This document shows positions 1-5,120 of a stretch of 5,135 nucleotides of DNA, in pieces; positions within the stretch are counted from its first letter, which is position 1, and each line of letters opens with the position of its first letter. The DNA is from Candidatus Aminicenantota bacterium (lineage in GTDB: Bacteria; Acidobacteriota; Aminicenantia; UBA2199). The stretch lies in the NCBI GenBank assembly GCA_023136725.1, contig JAGLQR010000157.1, positions 1 through 5,135 on the forward strand, read 5' to 3'. The notes under the pieces are model-generated. The model was not told where the DNA came from, made no database searches, and saw only the letters and a program-made list of their open reading frames with translations. Position numbers and translations under genes: made by a program.

Positions 1-65
1 GGGACAATTATTCTGCCCCTGTCGTCTATTTTTAGGGTATAACTACCCCTGAATCGCCTGTTCAT
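1..65 (-). CDS. mraZ: MraZ, N-terminal fragment (transcriptional regulator of the division/cell-wall cluster)
   Basis: This gene is too short in the window for simple ORF calling and runs off the left edge. Reading the minus strand from ATG at 65-63 gives M-N-R-R followed by FRGSYTLKIDDRGRIIVP, 22 residues with the last codon incomplete. The pattern F-x-G-x-Y-x-h-x-h-D-x-[KR]-G-R-h-x-h-P is the hallmark start of MraZ, an AbrB-like (SpoVT/MraZ fold) DNA-binding protein that forms rings. MraZ is normally the first gene of the dcw cluster (mraZ, rsmH, ftsL, ftsI, mur genes), so those genes are expected to the left of the window; that is an inference. Three TGGGA boxes directly upstream fit the known autorepressor operator and support the call independently. 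An in-frame ATG at 80-78 would add five residues. I prefer 65 because it puts the FRG motif close to the N-terminus, as in the family. No strong Shine-Dalgarno is seen before either start. Confidence 0.88.
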   Translation of the reverse strand, partial: MNRRFRGSYTLKIDDRGRIIV

Positions 66-90
66 CCCATTTTGTCCCATTTCTTCCCAT
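66..90 (-). promoter_or_regulatory. MraZ operator: three TGGGA direct repeats at 10-bp period
   Basis: On the minus strand, ATGGG recurs at 90-86, 80-76 and 70-66. This gives TGGGA three times, each separated by five bases, immediately before the mraZ start codon. MraZ is known to bind TGGGN direct repeats spaced by 5 nt upstream of its own operon. Here the boxes lie downstream of the likely mraZ promoter and overlap the translation initiation region, so bound MraZ could block both transcription and ribosome access. The spacing and the adjacent MraZ reading frame make chance unlikely. Confidence 0.85.
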
Positions 91-95
91 TCATC

Positions 96-122
96 TTAAT
101 ATATATATACTTTAAATGTCAA
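96..122 (-). promoter_or_regulatory. Probable mraZ promoter
   Basis: The minus strand has a consensus -35 hexamer TTGACA (positions 122-117), followed by an alternating TATA tract (109-98) that can supply a -10 element. The best -10 assignment is unclear: TATTAA at 101-96 with a 15-bp spacer, or a overlapping hexamer within the tract. The start of transcription would fall just upstream of the three MraZ boxes, as expected for an autorepressed mraZ promoter. The -35 is convincing and the exact -10 is not. Confidence 0.6.
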
Positions 123-127
123 GAAAT

Positions 128-180
128 TTCAAAAAAAAATCACTTTTTTTCAAATAAAAAAAATTTTTTCAAAAAAAAGA
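128..180. other. Long A/T-tract region between divergent promoters (possible UP element / bent DNA)
   Basis: This stretch is almost pure A and T. It contains A9 at 131-139, T7 at 144-150, A8 followed by T6 at 156-169, and A8 at 171-178. The tract centres are roughly one helical turn or slightly more apart, which would favour intrinsic curvature. The last A tract sits directly upstream of the nrdJ -35 hexamer, where RNA polymerase alpha-subunit UP elements lie. A role as promoter booster or curved spacer is an inference. I see no gene or RNA element in it. Confidence 0.5.
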
Positions 181-181
181 G

Positions 182-210
182 TTGACACACCATATGTAGT
201 GTTTTAAAAT
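182..210 (+). promoter_or_regulatory. nrdJ promoter (TTGACA, 17 bp, TAAAAT)
   Basis: A perfect -35 hexamer TTGACA at 182-187 and a near-consensus -10 TAAAAT at 205-210 are separated by 17 bp. Transcription would start near 217, giving a leader of only about 27 nt before the nrdJ ATG. That leaves no room for a cobalamin riboswitch or other large leader element. An A-tract lies directly upstream, and an NrdR-type box occupies the spacer. Confidence 0.82.
187..202. promoter_or_regulatory. NrdR box 1
   Basis: The 16-mer acaccatatgtagtgt matches the published NrdR box consensus (acaCwAtATaTwGtgt) at 14 of 16 positions, including the flanking acaC and Gtgt half-sites. It fills the spacer between the -35 and -10 of the nrdJ promoter, where a bound repressor would block RNA polymerase. 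NrdR is the zinc-finger/ATP-cone repressor of bacterial ribonucleotide reductase genes and senses ATP versus dATP. The nrdR gene itself is not in the window. Confidence 0.82.
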
Positions 211-217
211 TTTCTGG

Positions 218-233
218 TAACTAGATATACCAG
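218..233. promoter_or_regulatory. NrdR box 2 (weaker, tandem)
   Basis: This 16-bp window keeps the core of the NrdR consensus: CtAgATaTa in the middle, about 9 of 16 positions in all. Its right half-site is poor. The support is mainly positional: it starts 31 bp after box 1, leaving a 15-bp gap, the spacing typical of tandem NrdR boxes about three helical turns apart. It covers the predicted transcription start and the bases before the Shine-Dalgarno site. Confidence 0.55.
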
Positions 234-238
234 GAGGA
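232..238 (+). promoter_or_regulatory. nrdJ ribosome binding site
   Basis: AGGAGGA lies five bases before the ATG at 244, which fixes the start codon. An ATG at 240-242 is out of frame and too close to the Shine-Dalgarno site. Confidence 0.85.
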
Positions 239-243
239 GATGG

Positions 244-2328
244 ATGGAAAATTTTTCAGAAAATGCCTTGAAAATTCTACGGGCCAGATATTTCAAAAAA
301 AATGCTGATGGGGAGCTGACAGAAAAAAAACCTTCCGACCTGTTCGAAAGGGTCTCAAAATATGTAGCAAAAGCGGAAAAAAATGAAGAGGACAGAAAAA
401 TTTGGGAGGAAAAATTCTACAATTCCATGATGAGCAGAGATTTCATGCCAAATTCTCCAACTCTTACAGGAGCTGACAGAGGAATGTGCCTCTCCGCCTG
501 TTTTGTACTCCCGATCAAGGATTCACTCGAAGAGATCTTTGAAACAGTAAAAAATGCCGCCCTTGTTCACAAAGAGGGGGGTGGAACCGGATTTGATTTT
601 TCACTTATAAGGCCCCAGGGTAGTTTTGTAAAAAAAACTCAGGGGATAGCATCCGGGCCTGTTTCATTTCTTAAAGTAATAGATGCCGGGACTGAAGCTG
701 TAAAACAGGGTGGGACAAGGCGTGGCGCCAACATGGGAGTTCTGAGAGTGGATCATCCTGATATCAAAGAATTTATCACGATGAAAGATGACGGAAAAAC
801 TGCCCTGAACTTTAATATTTCAGTTGCAATCACATATGATTTTATTGAAGCAGTTAAGAATAAAACAACTTACGACCTGATCGATCCCAAGGGCAGTGAG
901 GTCGTAGGAAAAATGTCCGCAATAGAAATAATGGAACTGATAGTGGATTCCGCCTGGAGGACAGGCGATCCGGGGCTGATATTCATTGATAAAGTGAATG
1001 AGCTGAATCCGACAAGAATGCAGGGCCCGATCAGAGCAACAAACCCCTGCGGAGAGCAGCCTCTTCATGATTACGAATCGTGTAATCTCGGATCCATTAA
1101 TGTTTCAAATTTTTTCTCTCCCGACAAAGAGGATATGTTCGACTGGGAAAGATTTTCAGAAGTTATCCAGATGGGGATAAGATTCCTGGATAATGTCATA
1201 GATATGAATAAATATCCTTTAAAAGAGATAGACAAGATTGCTAAGAGCAACAGGAGAATAGGCTTGGGAGTTATGGGTTTTGCGGATATCCTAATCAAAA
1301 AAGAGATTAGATATGATGCAGATGAAGCACTTGAATTCGGTAGAAAACTCGTAACTTTCCTCAGAAGTGAAGCGGAGAATGCATCAAGAGGCCTTGCGAA
1401 AGAGAGAGGCAACTTCCCGAGTATTGATCAATCGATATACAAAGGGAAGCAGATGAGAAATGCAACTGTTCTGACGATCGCTCCAACCGGGACAATATCC
1501 AGGATAGCAGGATGTTCATCCAGTATCGAGCCCATATTTGCATTCAAGATCATCTCTAAGATCCTGGATAGTGAGATAAAAGATTTCCACCCTCTCTATC
1601 AGGAATGGGAAGAGAAACACGGAGATGAAACGGTTCCCGATTATTTCGTTTCAGCCTCTGAGATCTCACCTGATAATCATATAAAAATGCAGGAAGTGTT
1701 CCAGCTGAGTGTGGACAGTGCCGTTTCAAAAACAATCAATTTTGCAAACAATGCATCAAGAGAAGATATATCCGATGCCTATATGATGGCATTCGGCATG
1801 GAAGTGAAGGGGATAACTGTATACAGGGACGGATGCCGTGCAATACAGGTGCTTAACAATATGGATAAAGAAGGCAATCCTGAGCCTCTCGGGAGGCCGG
1901 ATACACTCCCGTCAATGACTCACAAAGTTTCTACGGGACTGGGCAGGCTCTATATTACAATTTCACACTTTAACCACAAACCATTTGAGGTTTTCTGTTC
2001 TATCGGTAAGAGCGGATATTCTACAATGGCAGATGCAGAAGCGATCGGAAGGCTTACATCACTGGCACTAAGAAGCGGGATCGCGGCTGAAGCGGTCGTG
2101 AGCCAGCTTAAAGGGATCGGGGGGTCGGAACCGACCTTTCACAATGGAGCTTTGATCCAGTCCATCCCGGATGCAATAGCACAGGCTCTGGAAAAACATA
2201 TTGGAGAGGTTATAACTAACAATCAGGATATGAACTCCATTACATGCCCGATGTGCGGAGCATCATTACCTGATGAAAAATGCCCGACATGTCCGAATTG
2301 CGCATGGACAAAATGCGGCGGAACCTGA
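244..2328 (+). CDS. nrdJ: Adenosylcobalamin-dependent (class II) ribonucleoside reductase
   Basis: This 694-residue enzyme reduces ribonucleotides to deoxyribonucleotides in the cytoplasm, using a thiyl radical generated from adenosylcobalamin, so it needs no oxygen and no separate radical subunit. Family landmarks are all present. C86 in LSACFVLP and C280 in YESCNLGS are the expected redox pair at the active site. N267-P-C269-G-E271 carries the thiyl-radical cysteine with its catalytic Asn and Glu. A conserved GGGTGF loop is at 112-117, KQGGTRRGANMG at 154-165, and the phosphate-binding PTGTIS at 414-419. Residues about 550-650 match the TSCPD domain common at the C-terminus of dimeric NrdJ. 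The tail has six cysteines (668, 671, 680, 683, 686, 691) in CxxC spacings, as in the usual NrdJ zinc/redox tail that relays electrons from thioredoxin. No ATP-cone domain and no intein are seen. The gene is a single transcription unit ending at a strong hairpin, probably repressed by NrdR. The start is fixed by AGGAGGA. Confidence 0.96.
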   Translation: MENFSENALKILRARYFKKNADGELTEKKPSDLFERVSKYVAKAEKNEEDRKIWEEKFYNSMMSRDFMPNSPTLTGADRGMCLSACFVLPIKDSLEEIFETVKNAALVHKEGGGTGFDFSLIRPQGSFVKKTQGIASGPVSFLKVIDAGTEAVKQGGTRRGANMGVLRVDHPDIKEFITMKDDGKTALNFNISVAITYDFIEAVKNKTTYDLIDPKGSEVVGKMSAIEIMELIVDSAWRTGDPGLIFIDKVNELNPTRMQGPIRATNPCGEQPLHDYESCNLGSINVSNFFSPDKEDMFDWERFSEVIQMGIRFLDNVIDMNKYPLKEIDKIAKSNRRIGLGVMGFADILIKKEIRYDADEALEFGRKLVTFLRSEAENASRGLAKERGNFPSIDQSIYKGKQMRNATVLTIAPTGTISRIAGCSSSIEPIFAFKIISKILDSEIKDFHPLYQEWEEKHGDETVPDYFVSASEISPDNHIKMQEVFQLSVDSAVSKTINFANNASREDISDAYMMAFGMEVKGITVYRDGCRAIQVLNNMDKEGNPEPLGRPDTLPSMTHKVSTGLGRLYITISHFNHKPFEVFCSIGKSGYSTMADAEAIGRLTSLALRSGIAAEAVVSQLKGIGGSEPTFHNGALIQSIPDAIAQALEKHIGEVITNNQDMNSITCPMCGASLPDEKCPTCPNCAWTKCGGT

Positions 2329-2357
2329 TTCAATCTAATTTATTCTCAAAATAAAAA

Positions 2358-2379
2358 GGGCGGGGCATCAGCCCCGCCC
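2358..2379. terminator. Bidirectional intrinsic terminator between nrdJ and the minus-strand gene
   Basis: A perfect 9-bp stem, gggcggggc, with loop atca and gccccgccc, is bordered by aaaaa on the left and tctttctt on the right. Read on the minus strand, the hairpin is followed by TTTTTATTTT, a strong terminator for the convergent secreted-protein gene. Read on the plus strand, the T-rich stretch is weaker but usable for nrdJ. A degenerate copy lies downstream of the second paralog at 3728-3748. Confidence 0.9.
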
Positions 2380-2427
2380 GGTCTTTCTTATAGAAAAACA
2401 ACCCCTCCTGAGAAAGAAATGTTATTT

Positions 2428-3561
2428 CTATTTATAATTTGTCCCTATGGGCCCTTCAACAATTATCTTGATCTTATACATGACATAATCATTTGGCGTG
2501 ACCTTCCAGTGAATTATCGCAGCCCAGGATGATTGCCCTGCAGGAAAGGATGGGGCCGGGCCTGAAAGAACCTCATCTCCGGAAGTTTTCTTCCAGATTG
2601 TTTTCTGCATGCTCTTAAAAACCCACCCGTTTTTCAGGTTTATAGAGAACACATCATTACCTACATCATCACCTACCGCACCCCACACATTGTTATGATA
2701 TCCGGAAATTGCATATTTACCTCCAAATGGCCCGGGGAGAAACTCCGATTCACAGTCCACAACTTTATTGCAGATATTATCATTAGCATCAGACCCGCAA
2801 TTCACTCCGACCACATCTGAATTCAAAACCTTCTCTTCTCTTCCTTCAAATGACATCTTCCATGGATCACTTTTGAAGTTAAAGGCGGTGACAAGAATTA
2901 CTTCAACACTCTGATTCGGCTGACCATTAATGGATTGCGGTACAAAACCATTCACTGATTTTGTACTTACCCAATTGACATTTATTAATTCAAATTGTCC
3001 ACCCGGAAAATTCCCTTTAACTATTACTTTCCCCTTTTGCGTGCCGAAATTTTCTCCAAGCAGAATCAGTTTTGTGCCTGGCTTCATTGCTCCCAAAGGG
3101 TCATCAAGCATAATCTTGATCTTTGGCGTCATAAACCCCTTTGGCGGTTTAAATGTAGGTTTTTGTTTGATCCTCCTCATGGCATCCTTAAGAACTCCCG
3201 GTTTTATTTGCCCTGTTACAATTTCAAACTCCTTACTGTCACCCCACTTCGCATTATTGAGTGTTCTTACCCTGATAAAATATTTCCCCAGGTCGGTACC
3301 ATAAGGGATCTTCCAGCTGAATGATTCATTGTTAGGAGCTGAATTCGTAATATCCTGAACCTTAACTTCTCCTGGAGAAGTATAAAGTCTTATCTTAACA
3401 TTGGGATACGAATCTCCCTTCTTGTCCCATTTAATAACTTTAGTGCTCCCCTTGGACCACTTTGATAATGCATCCGGCTTTTTTATTACATATACCTCAG
3501 CTGATGCAAGAAATATTGACAAAAGTAAAACAATTATTGAAAAAACAATTATTTTTTTCAT
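2428..3561 (-). CDS. Secreted Ig-like / IPT-TIG protein, paralog 1
   Basis: The product is 377 residues and exported. A type I signal peptide covers about residues 1-21 (MKK, a hydrophobic core, then ASA before E22), with no lipobox cysteine. Residues about 22-116 resemble the bacterial Kre9/Knh1-like Ig domain (KP..W.KGST..IKW, then VKIRLY, then FSWKIP and YFIRVRT). About 146-225 resembles an IPT/TIG domain (PGTKLILLGENFG, KGKV, then W..K.VNGFVP and VEVILV). Residues about 235-377 form a domain I do not recognise, with conserved SFEGREEKVL, C255 and C264 around a DANDN loop, HNNVWGAVG, NGWVFKSMQK and a terminal IVEGPIGTNYK. The architecture suggests an extracellular beta-sandwich adhesive, carbohydrate-binding or structural protein; no catalytic motif is visible, so the function is unknown. 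It is convergent with nrdJ, has its own promoter and AAAGGAGGT site, and is about 60% identical to its neighbour at 3797-4936. Confidence 0.85.
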   Translation of the reverse strand: MKKIIVFSIIVLLLSIFLASAEVYVIKKPDALSKWSKGSTKVIKWDKKGDSYPNVKIRLYTSPGEVKVQDITNSAPNNESFSWKIPYGTDLGKYFIRVRTLNNAKWGDSKEFEIVTGQIKPGVLKDAMRRIKQKPTFKPPKGFMTPKIKIMLDDPLGAMKPGTKLILLGENFGTQKGKVIVKGNFPGGQFELINVNWVSTKSVNGFVPQSINGQPNQSVEVILVTAFNFKSDPWKMSFEGREEKVLNSDVVGVNCGSDANDNICNKVVDCESEFLPGPFGGKYAISGYHNNVWGAVGDDVGNDVFSINLKNGWVFKSMQKTIWKKTSGDEVLSGPAPSFPAGQSSWAAIIHWKVTPNDYVMYKIKIIVEGPIGTNYK

Positions 3562-3565
3562 ATAT

Positions 3566-3574
3566 ACCTCCTTT
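3566..3574 (-). promoter_or_regulatory. Ribosome binding site of paralog 1
   Basis: AAAGGAGGT on the minus strand is nearly a full anti-16S match, four bases before the ATG at 3561-3559. It confirms that start. Confidence 0.85.
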
Positions 3575-3579
3575 GGTTA

Positions 3580-3608
3580 TATATACACTTCAGGAGAAAT
3601 TATCTCAA
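3580..3608 (-). promoter_or_regulatory. Promoter of paralog 1 (TTGAGA, 17 bp, TATATA)
   Basis: On the minus strand TTGAGA (3608-3603) and TATATA (3585-3580) are separated by exactly 17 bp, with an A/T-rich tract upstream. The same two hexamers with the same spacing occur in front of paralog 2 although the spacer sequences differ, which supports a functional promoter. The transcript would start a few bases before the Shine-Dalgarno site, giving a very short leader. Confidence 0.72.
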
Positions 3609-3655
3609 AAAATAATAATTTTTTCTGAGGAACTTAATTTCAATATTGATATTAT

Positions 3656-3709
3656 TAAGAAATGCAACCCTGCACGGATTGCATATGGACAAAATGCAGC
3701 GGTACCTGA
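3656..3709 (+). pseudogene. Relic of the nrdJ 3' end, copy 2
   Basis: This stretch aligns with the last 54 bases of nrdJ (2275-2328 or so) at about 70% by hand, rising to 27 of 31 over the final part ending in acctga. It has at least one 1-bp deletion, so the nrdJ frame is broken and no NrdJ peptide can be made. The homology continues past the stop into the downstream tttattct and the terminator hairpin, with a 10-bp deletion just after the stop. It is not a gene; it marks the left end of the second duplicated unit. The left boundary is blurred by divergence. Confidence 0.8.
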
Positions 3710-3727
3710 TTTATTCTTACAATAAAA

Positions 3728-3748
3728 GGACGGGGCTATGCCCCTCCC
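3728..3748 (-). terminator. Degenerate copy of the nrdJ terminator, serving paralog 2
   Basis: The ggggc-tat-gcccc core (3732-3744) makes five GC pairs. The outer stem has two mismatched positions before two more G-C pairs. On the minus strand it is followed by TTTTATT. By position and by aligned flanks it is a copy of the hairpin at 2358-2379, now weakened by mutation. It still plausibly ends transcription of the gene at 3797-4936. Confidence 0.68.
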
Positions 3749-3796
3749 GTTCATTCTGACATACCGTAAGCTCTATATCAGATAGTTCTTCTAGTT

Positions 3797-4936
3797 CTAT
3801 TTATAACTTGTCCCGATAGGCCCTTCAACTATAACCTTAATTCTATATTTTACTTCATCATTTGGCGTAACAAACCAACCTATATATGGATTCCACACGG
3901 TTTTTCCGGTCGGGAAAGACGGGGTCGGCCCCCACAATTTCTCATCTCCTGAACTCTTGTGCCATTCAACCTTCTGCATACTTTTAAAAGTCCATCCGTT
4001 CTTCAGGCTTATATAGTAATAATCATTACCAAAATCATTTCCTACAGCACCCCATACATTGTAATGCCAACCACAAATCGCATATTCATTTGAGCAAGCC
4101 GGTTCATTCAGCCCCTGTTCCGATTTTTTATAATTGTTACATCTGTTACCATTAGCATCAATACCACATTTTACACCTACAGCATCTGCAGTAAGAACTT
4201 TTTCCTCTCTCCCTTCAAATCCCTTGTTCTTCTTGGGATCACTTGCCAAATTGTAATAATTCACTAAAATCACATCAACAAGCTGGTTCGGCAGACCATT
4301 TGCTGATTGAGGGACGAAGCCATTTACCTGTTTACTGTTTTCCCATGTGACATTATTTAATTCGATTTGCCCGTTCGGGAAATTCCCTTTCAAGAGAATC
4401 TTCCCTTTTTTTGTCCCGAAGTTCTCCCCTTTAAGAAAAAGCTGAACACCCGGTTTTAAAGCGCCGGGAGGGAAAGGCCAGAGATTATCAATTCTGGGTT
4501 TCTTTAATCCTTCATGAGGATATAATAAAGGATTTTGTTTGACTTTTCTCAATGTATCATCAAATGTACCCACTTGGACCCCACTACCTGCTATTATCTC
4601 AAATTCATCACTGTCACCCCAATTTGCATTATTGAGTGTTCTTACCCTGACAAAATATTTTCCCAGGGCAACTCCATTAGGTATTTTCCAGCTGAATGAT
4701 TCGTTGTTAGTCGTGGAATTTGTAATATCCAGAACCTTAACTTTCGCGGGTGAGGTATATAACCTGATCTTGATATTCGGATATGTATCCCCCTTCTTGT
4801 CCCACTTAATGAATTTCGTACTCCCCCTGGCCCACGTTGATGATGAATTCGGCTTTTTTACATCATATTCAATCTTTGCGGACAGGAAACACACTATCAT
4901 TAACAATACTATCGAAAGAATTATGGCTTTTTTCAT
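3797..4936 (-). CDS. Secreted Ig-like / IPT-TIG protein, paralog 2
   Basis: The product is 379 residues, with the same layout as the neighbouring paralog. A signal peptide covers about 1-20 (MKK, hydrophobic core, FLSA). C16 lies inside the hydrophobic core, in a context (MIVCF) that does not fit a lipobox. A Kre9/Knh1-like Ig domain spans about 21-115, an IPT/TIG-like domain about 147-226 (KGENFGTKKGKI, VNGFVP), and the unrecognised C-terminal domain about 238-379 (GFEGREEKVL, NVWGAVGNDFGND, NGWTFKSMQK, VEGPIGTSYK). Identity with paralog 1 is about 60% by hand. It is highest in the Ig domain and C-terminal block and very low in the linker at about 117-157 and between C266 and C288. Cysteines 257 and 266 bracket a DANGN loop and are shared with paralog 1; C281 and C288 are not at matching positions. 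GGGAGGT lies four bases before the ATG. Function is unknown; an extracellular adhesion or binding role is an inference from the folds. Confidence 0.85.
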   Translation of the reverse strand: MKKAIILSIVLLMIVCFLSAKIEYDVKKPNSSSTWARGSTKFIKWDKKGDTYPNIKIRLYTSPAKVKVLDITNSTTNNESFSWKIPNGVALGKYFVRVRTLNNANWGDSDEFEIIAGSGVQVGTFDDTLRKVKQNPLLYPHEGLKKPRIDNLWPFPPGALKPGVQLFLKGENFGTKKGKILLKGNFPNGQIELNNVTWENSKQVNGFVPQSANGLPNQLVDVILVNYYNLASDPKKNKGFEGREEKVLTADAVGVKCGIDANGNRCNNYKKSEQGLNEPACSNEYAICGWHYNVWGAVGNDFGNDYYYISLKNGWTFKSMQKVEWHKSSGDEKLWGPTPSFPTGKTVWNPYIGWFVTPNDEVKYRIKVIVEGPIGTSYK

Positions 4937-4940
4937 TCTA

Positions 4941-4947
4941 ACCTCCC
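4941..4947 (-). promoter_or_regulatory. Ribosome binding site of paralog 2
   Basis: GGGAGGT on the minus strand, four bases before the ATG at 4936-4934, sets the start and matches the position of the site in paralog 1. Confidence 0.82.
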
Positions 4948-4953
4948 TGGTCT

Positions 4954-4982
4954 TATATAGAACTCAACCATAAACATCTCAA
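4954..4982 (-). promoter_or_regulatory. Promoter of paralog 2 (TTGAGA, 17 bp, TATATA)
   Basis: On the minus strand TTGAGA (4982-4977) and TATATA (4959-4954) are 17 bp apart, preceded by a long A/T run. Both hexamers and the spacing are identical to those before paralog 1, while the 17-bp spacers have diverged. This is the pattern expected of preserved promoter elements. Confidence 0.72.
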
Positions 4983-5049
4983 AAATTAATTTTTTTTTAA
5001 ATGCAGATGTCGATAGTATTGTTTATGTATAAAACAAGAAGTTTCAGTA

Positions 5050-5120
5050 GAGCACCATTGCCTGATGAGAAGTGTCCGACATGCCCGAATTGTGCATGAA
5101 CAAAATGCGTCGGAACCTGA
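5050..5120 (+). pseudogene. Relic of the nrdJ 3' end, copy 3
   Basis: Positions 5051-5135 align without gaps to 2259-2343 with 76 of 85 identical by hand, covering the last 23 nrdJ codons including the stop, plus downstream bases up to the window edge. In the nrdJ frame it reads A-P-L-P-D-E-K-C-P-T-C-P-N-C-A, then a TGA where nrdJ has Trp688 (TGG), so the coding sequence is broken. It also lacks any upstream nrdJ sequence, start or ribosome site. Eight of nine differences are transitions and six are synonymous. It begins abruptly at 5050 and marks a third duplicated unit that continues beyond the window. Confidence 0.9.

Larger units (their letters stand above)
4902..5023. repeat. 14-bp perfect inverted repeat flanking the paralog 2 promoter and start
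   Basis: The arm aacaatactatcga at 4902-4915 and its exact reverse complement tcgatagtattgtt at 5010-5023 enclose 94 bp that hold the promoter, Shine-Dalgarno site and first seven codons of paralog 2. The left arm lies inside the signal-peptide coding sequence. No equivalent perfect pair is seen around paralog 1. It could be an invertible-promoter arrangement or chance in AT-rich DNA; no recombinase is in the window. Confidence 0.45.

Noticed and set aside
61..90. The 10-bp cccat repeats as a simple microsatellite or start of a CRISPR array
   Set aside because: The unit is far too short for CRISPR, and the TGGGN-N5 pattern directly before an MraZ reading frame is explained by MraZ boxes.
211..243. 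Cobalamin riboswitch before a B12-dependent enzyme
   Set aside because: The predicted leader is only about 27 nt and no B12-box-like sequence was seen. The promoter and NrdR-type boxes occupy the available space.
1036..1110. Intein or intron in nrdJ
   Set aside because: Ribonucleotide reductase genes often host inteins near the active-site motifs, but NPCGE and the following motifs are continuous and the frame is unbroken at a normal length.
820..1543. Minus-strand open frames inside nrdJ (820-1068, 1071-1412, 1361-1543)
   Set aside because: They lie antisense within a full-length, motif-rich nrdJ, have no ribosome sites or recognisable motifs, and are shadows of its codon pattern.
2930..3725. 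Plus-strand open frames opposite and beyond paralog 1, including 3462-3725, which runs into the nrdJ-tail relic
   Set aside because: They are antisense to a well supported gene. The frame that reaches the relic reads it out of the nrdJ frame and has no initiation signals.
4877..4936. Lipoprotein signal in paralog 2 (Cys16)
   Set aside because: The residues before the cysteine (L-M-I-V) do not fit a lipobox, the cysteine lies inside the hydrophobic core, and paralog 1 lacks it.
4539..4973. Plus-strand open frame of 144 codons opposite paralog 2
   Set aside because: It is antisense to the signal peptide and Ig domain of paralog 2, and its translation is low-complexity hydrophobic without family features.
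5096..5098. TGA in copy 3 at the nrdJ Trp codon as a hint of TGA-to-Trp recoding
   Set aside because: The live nrdJ uses TGG there and terminates at TGA, and the copy is a truncated relic, so a simple G-to-A nonsense change explains it.
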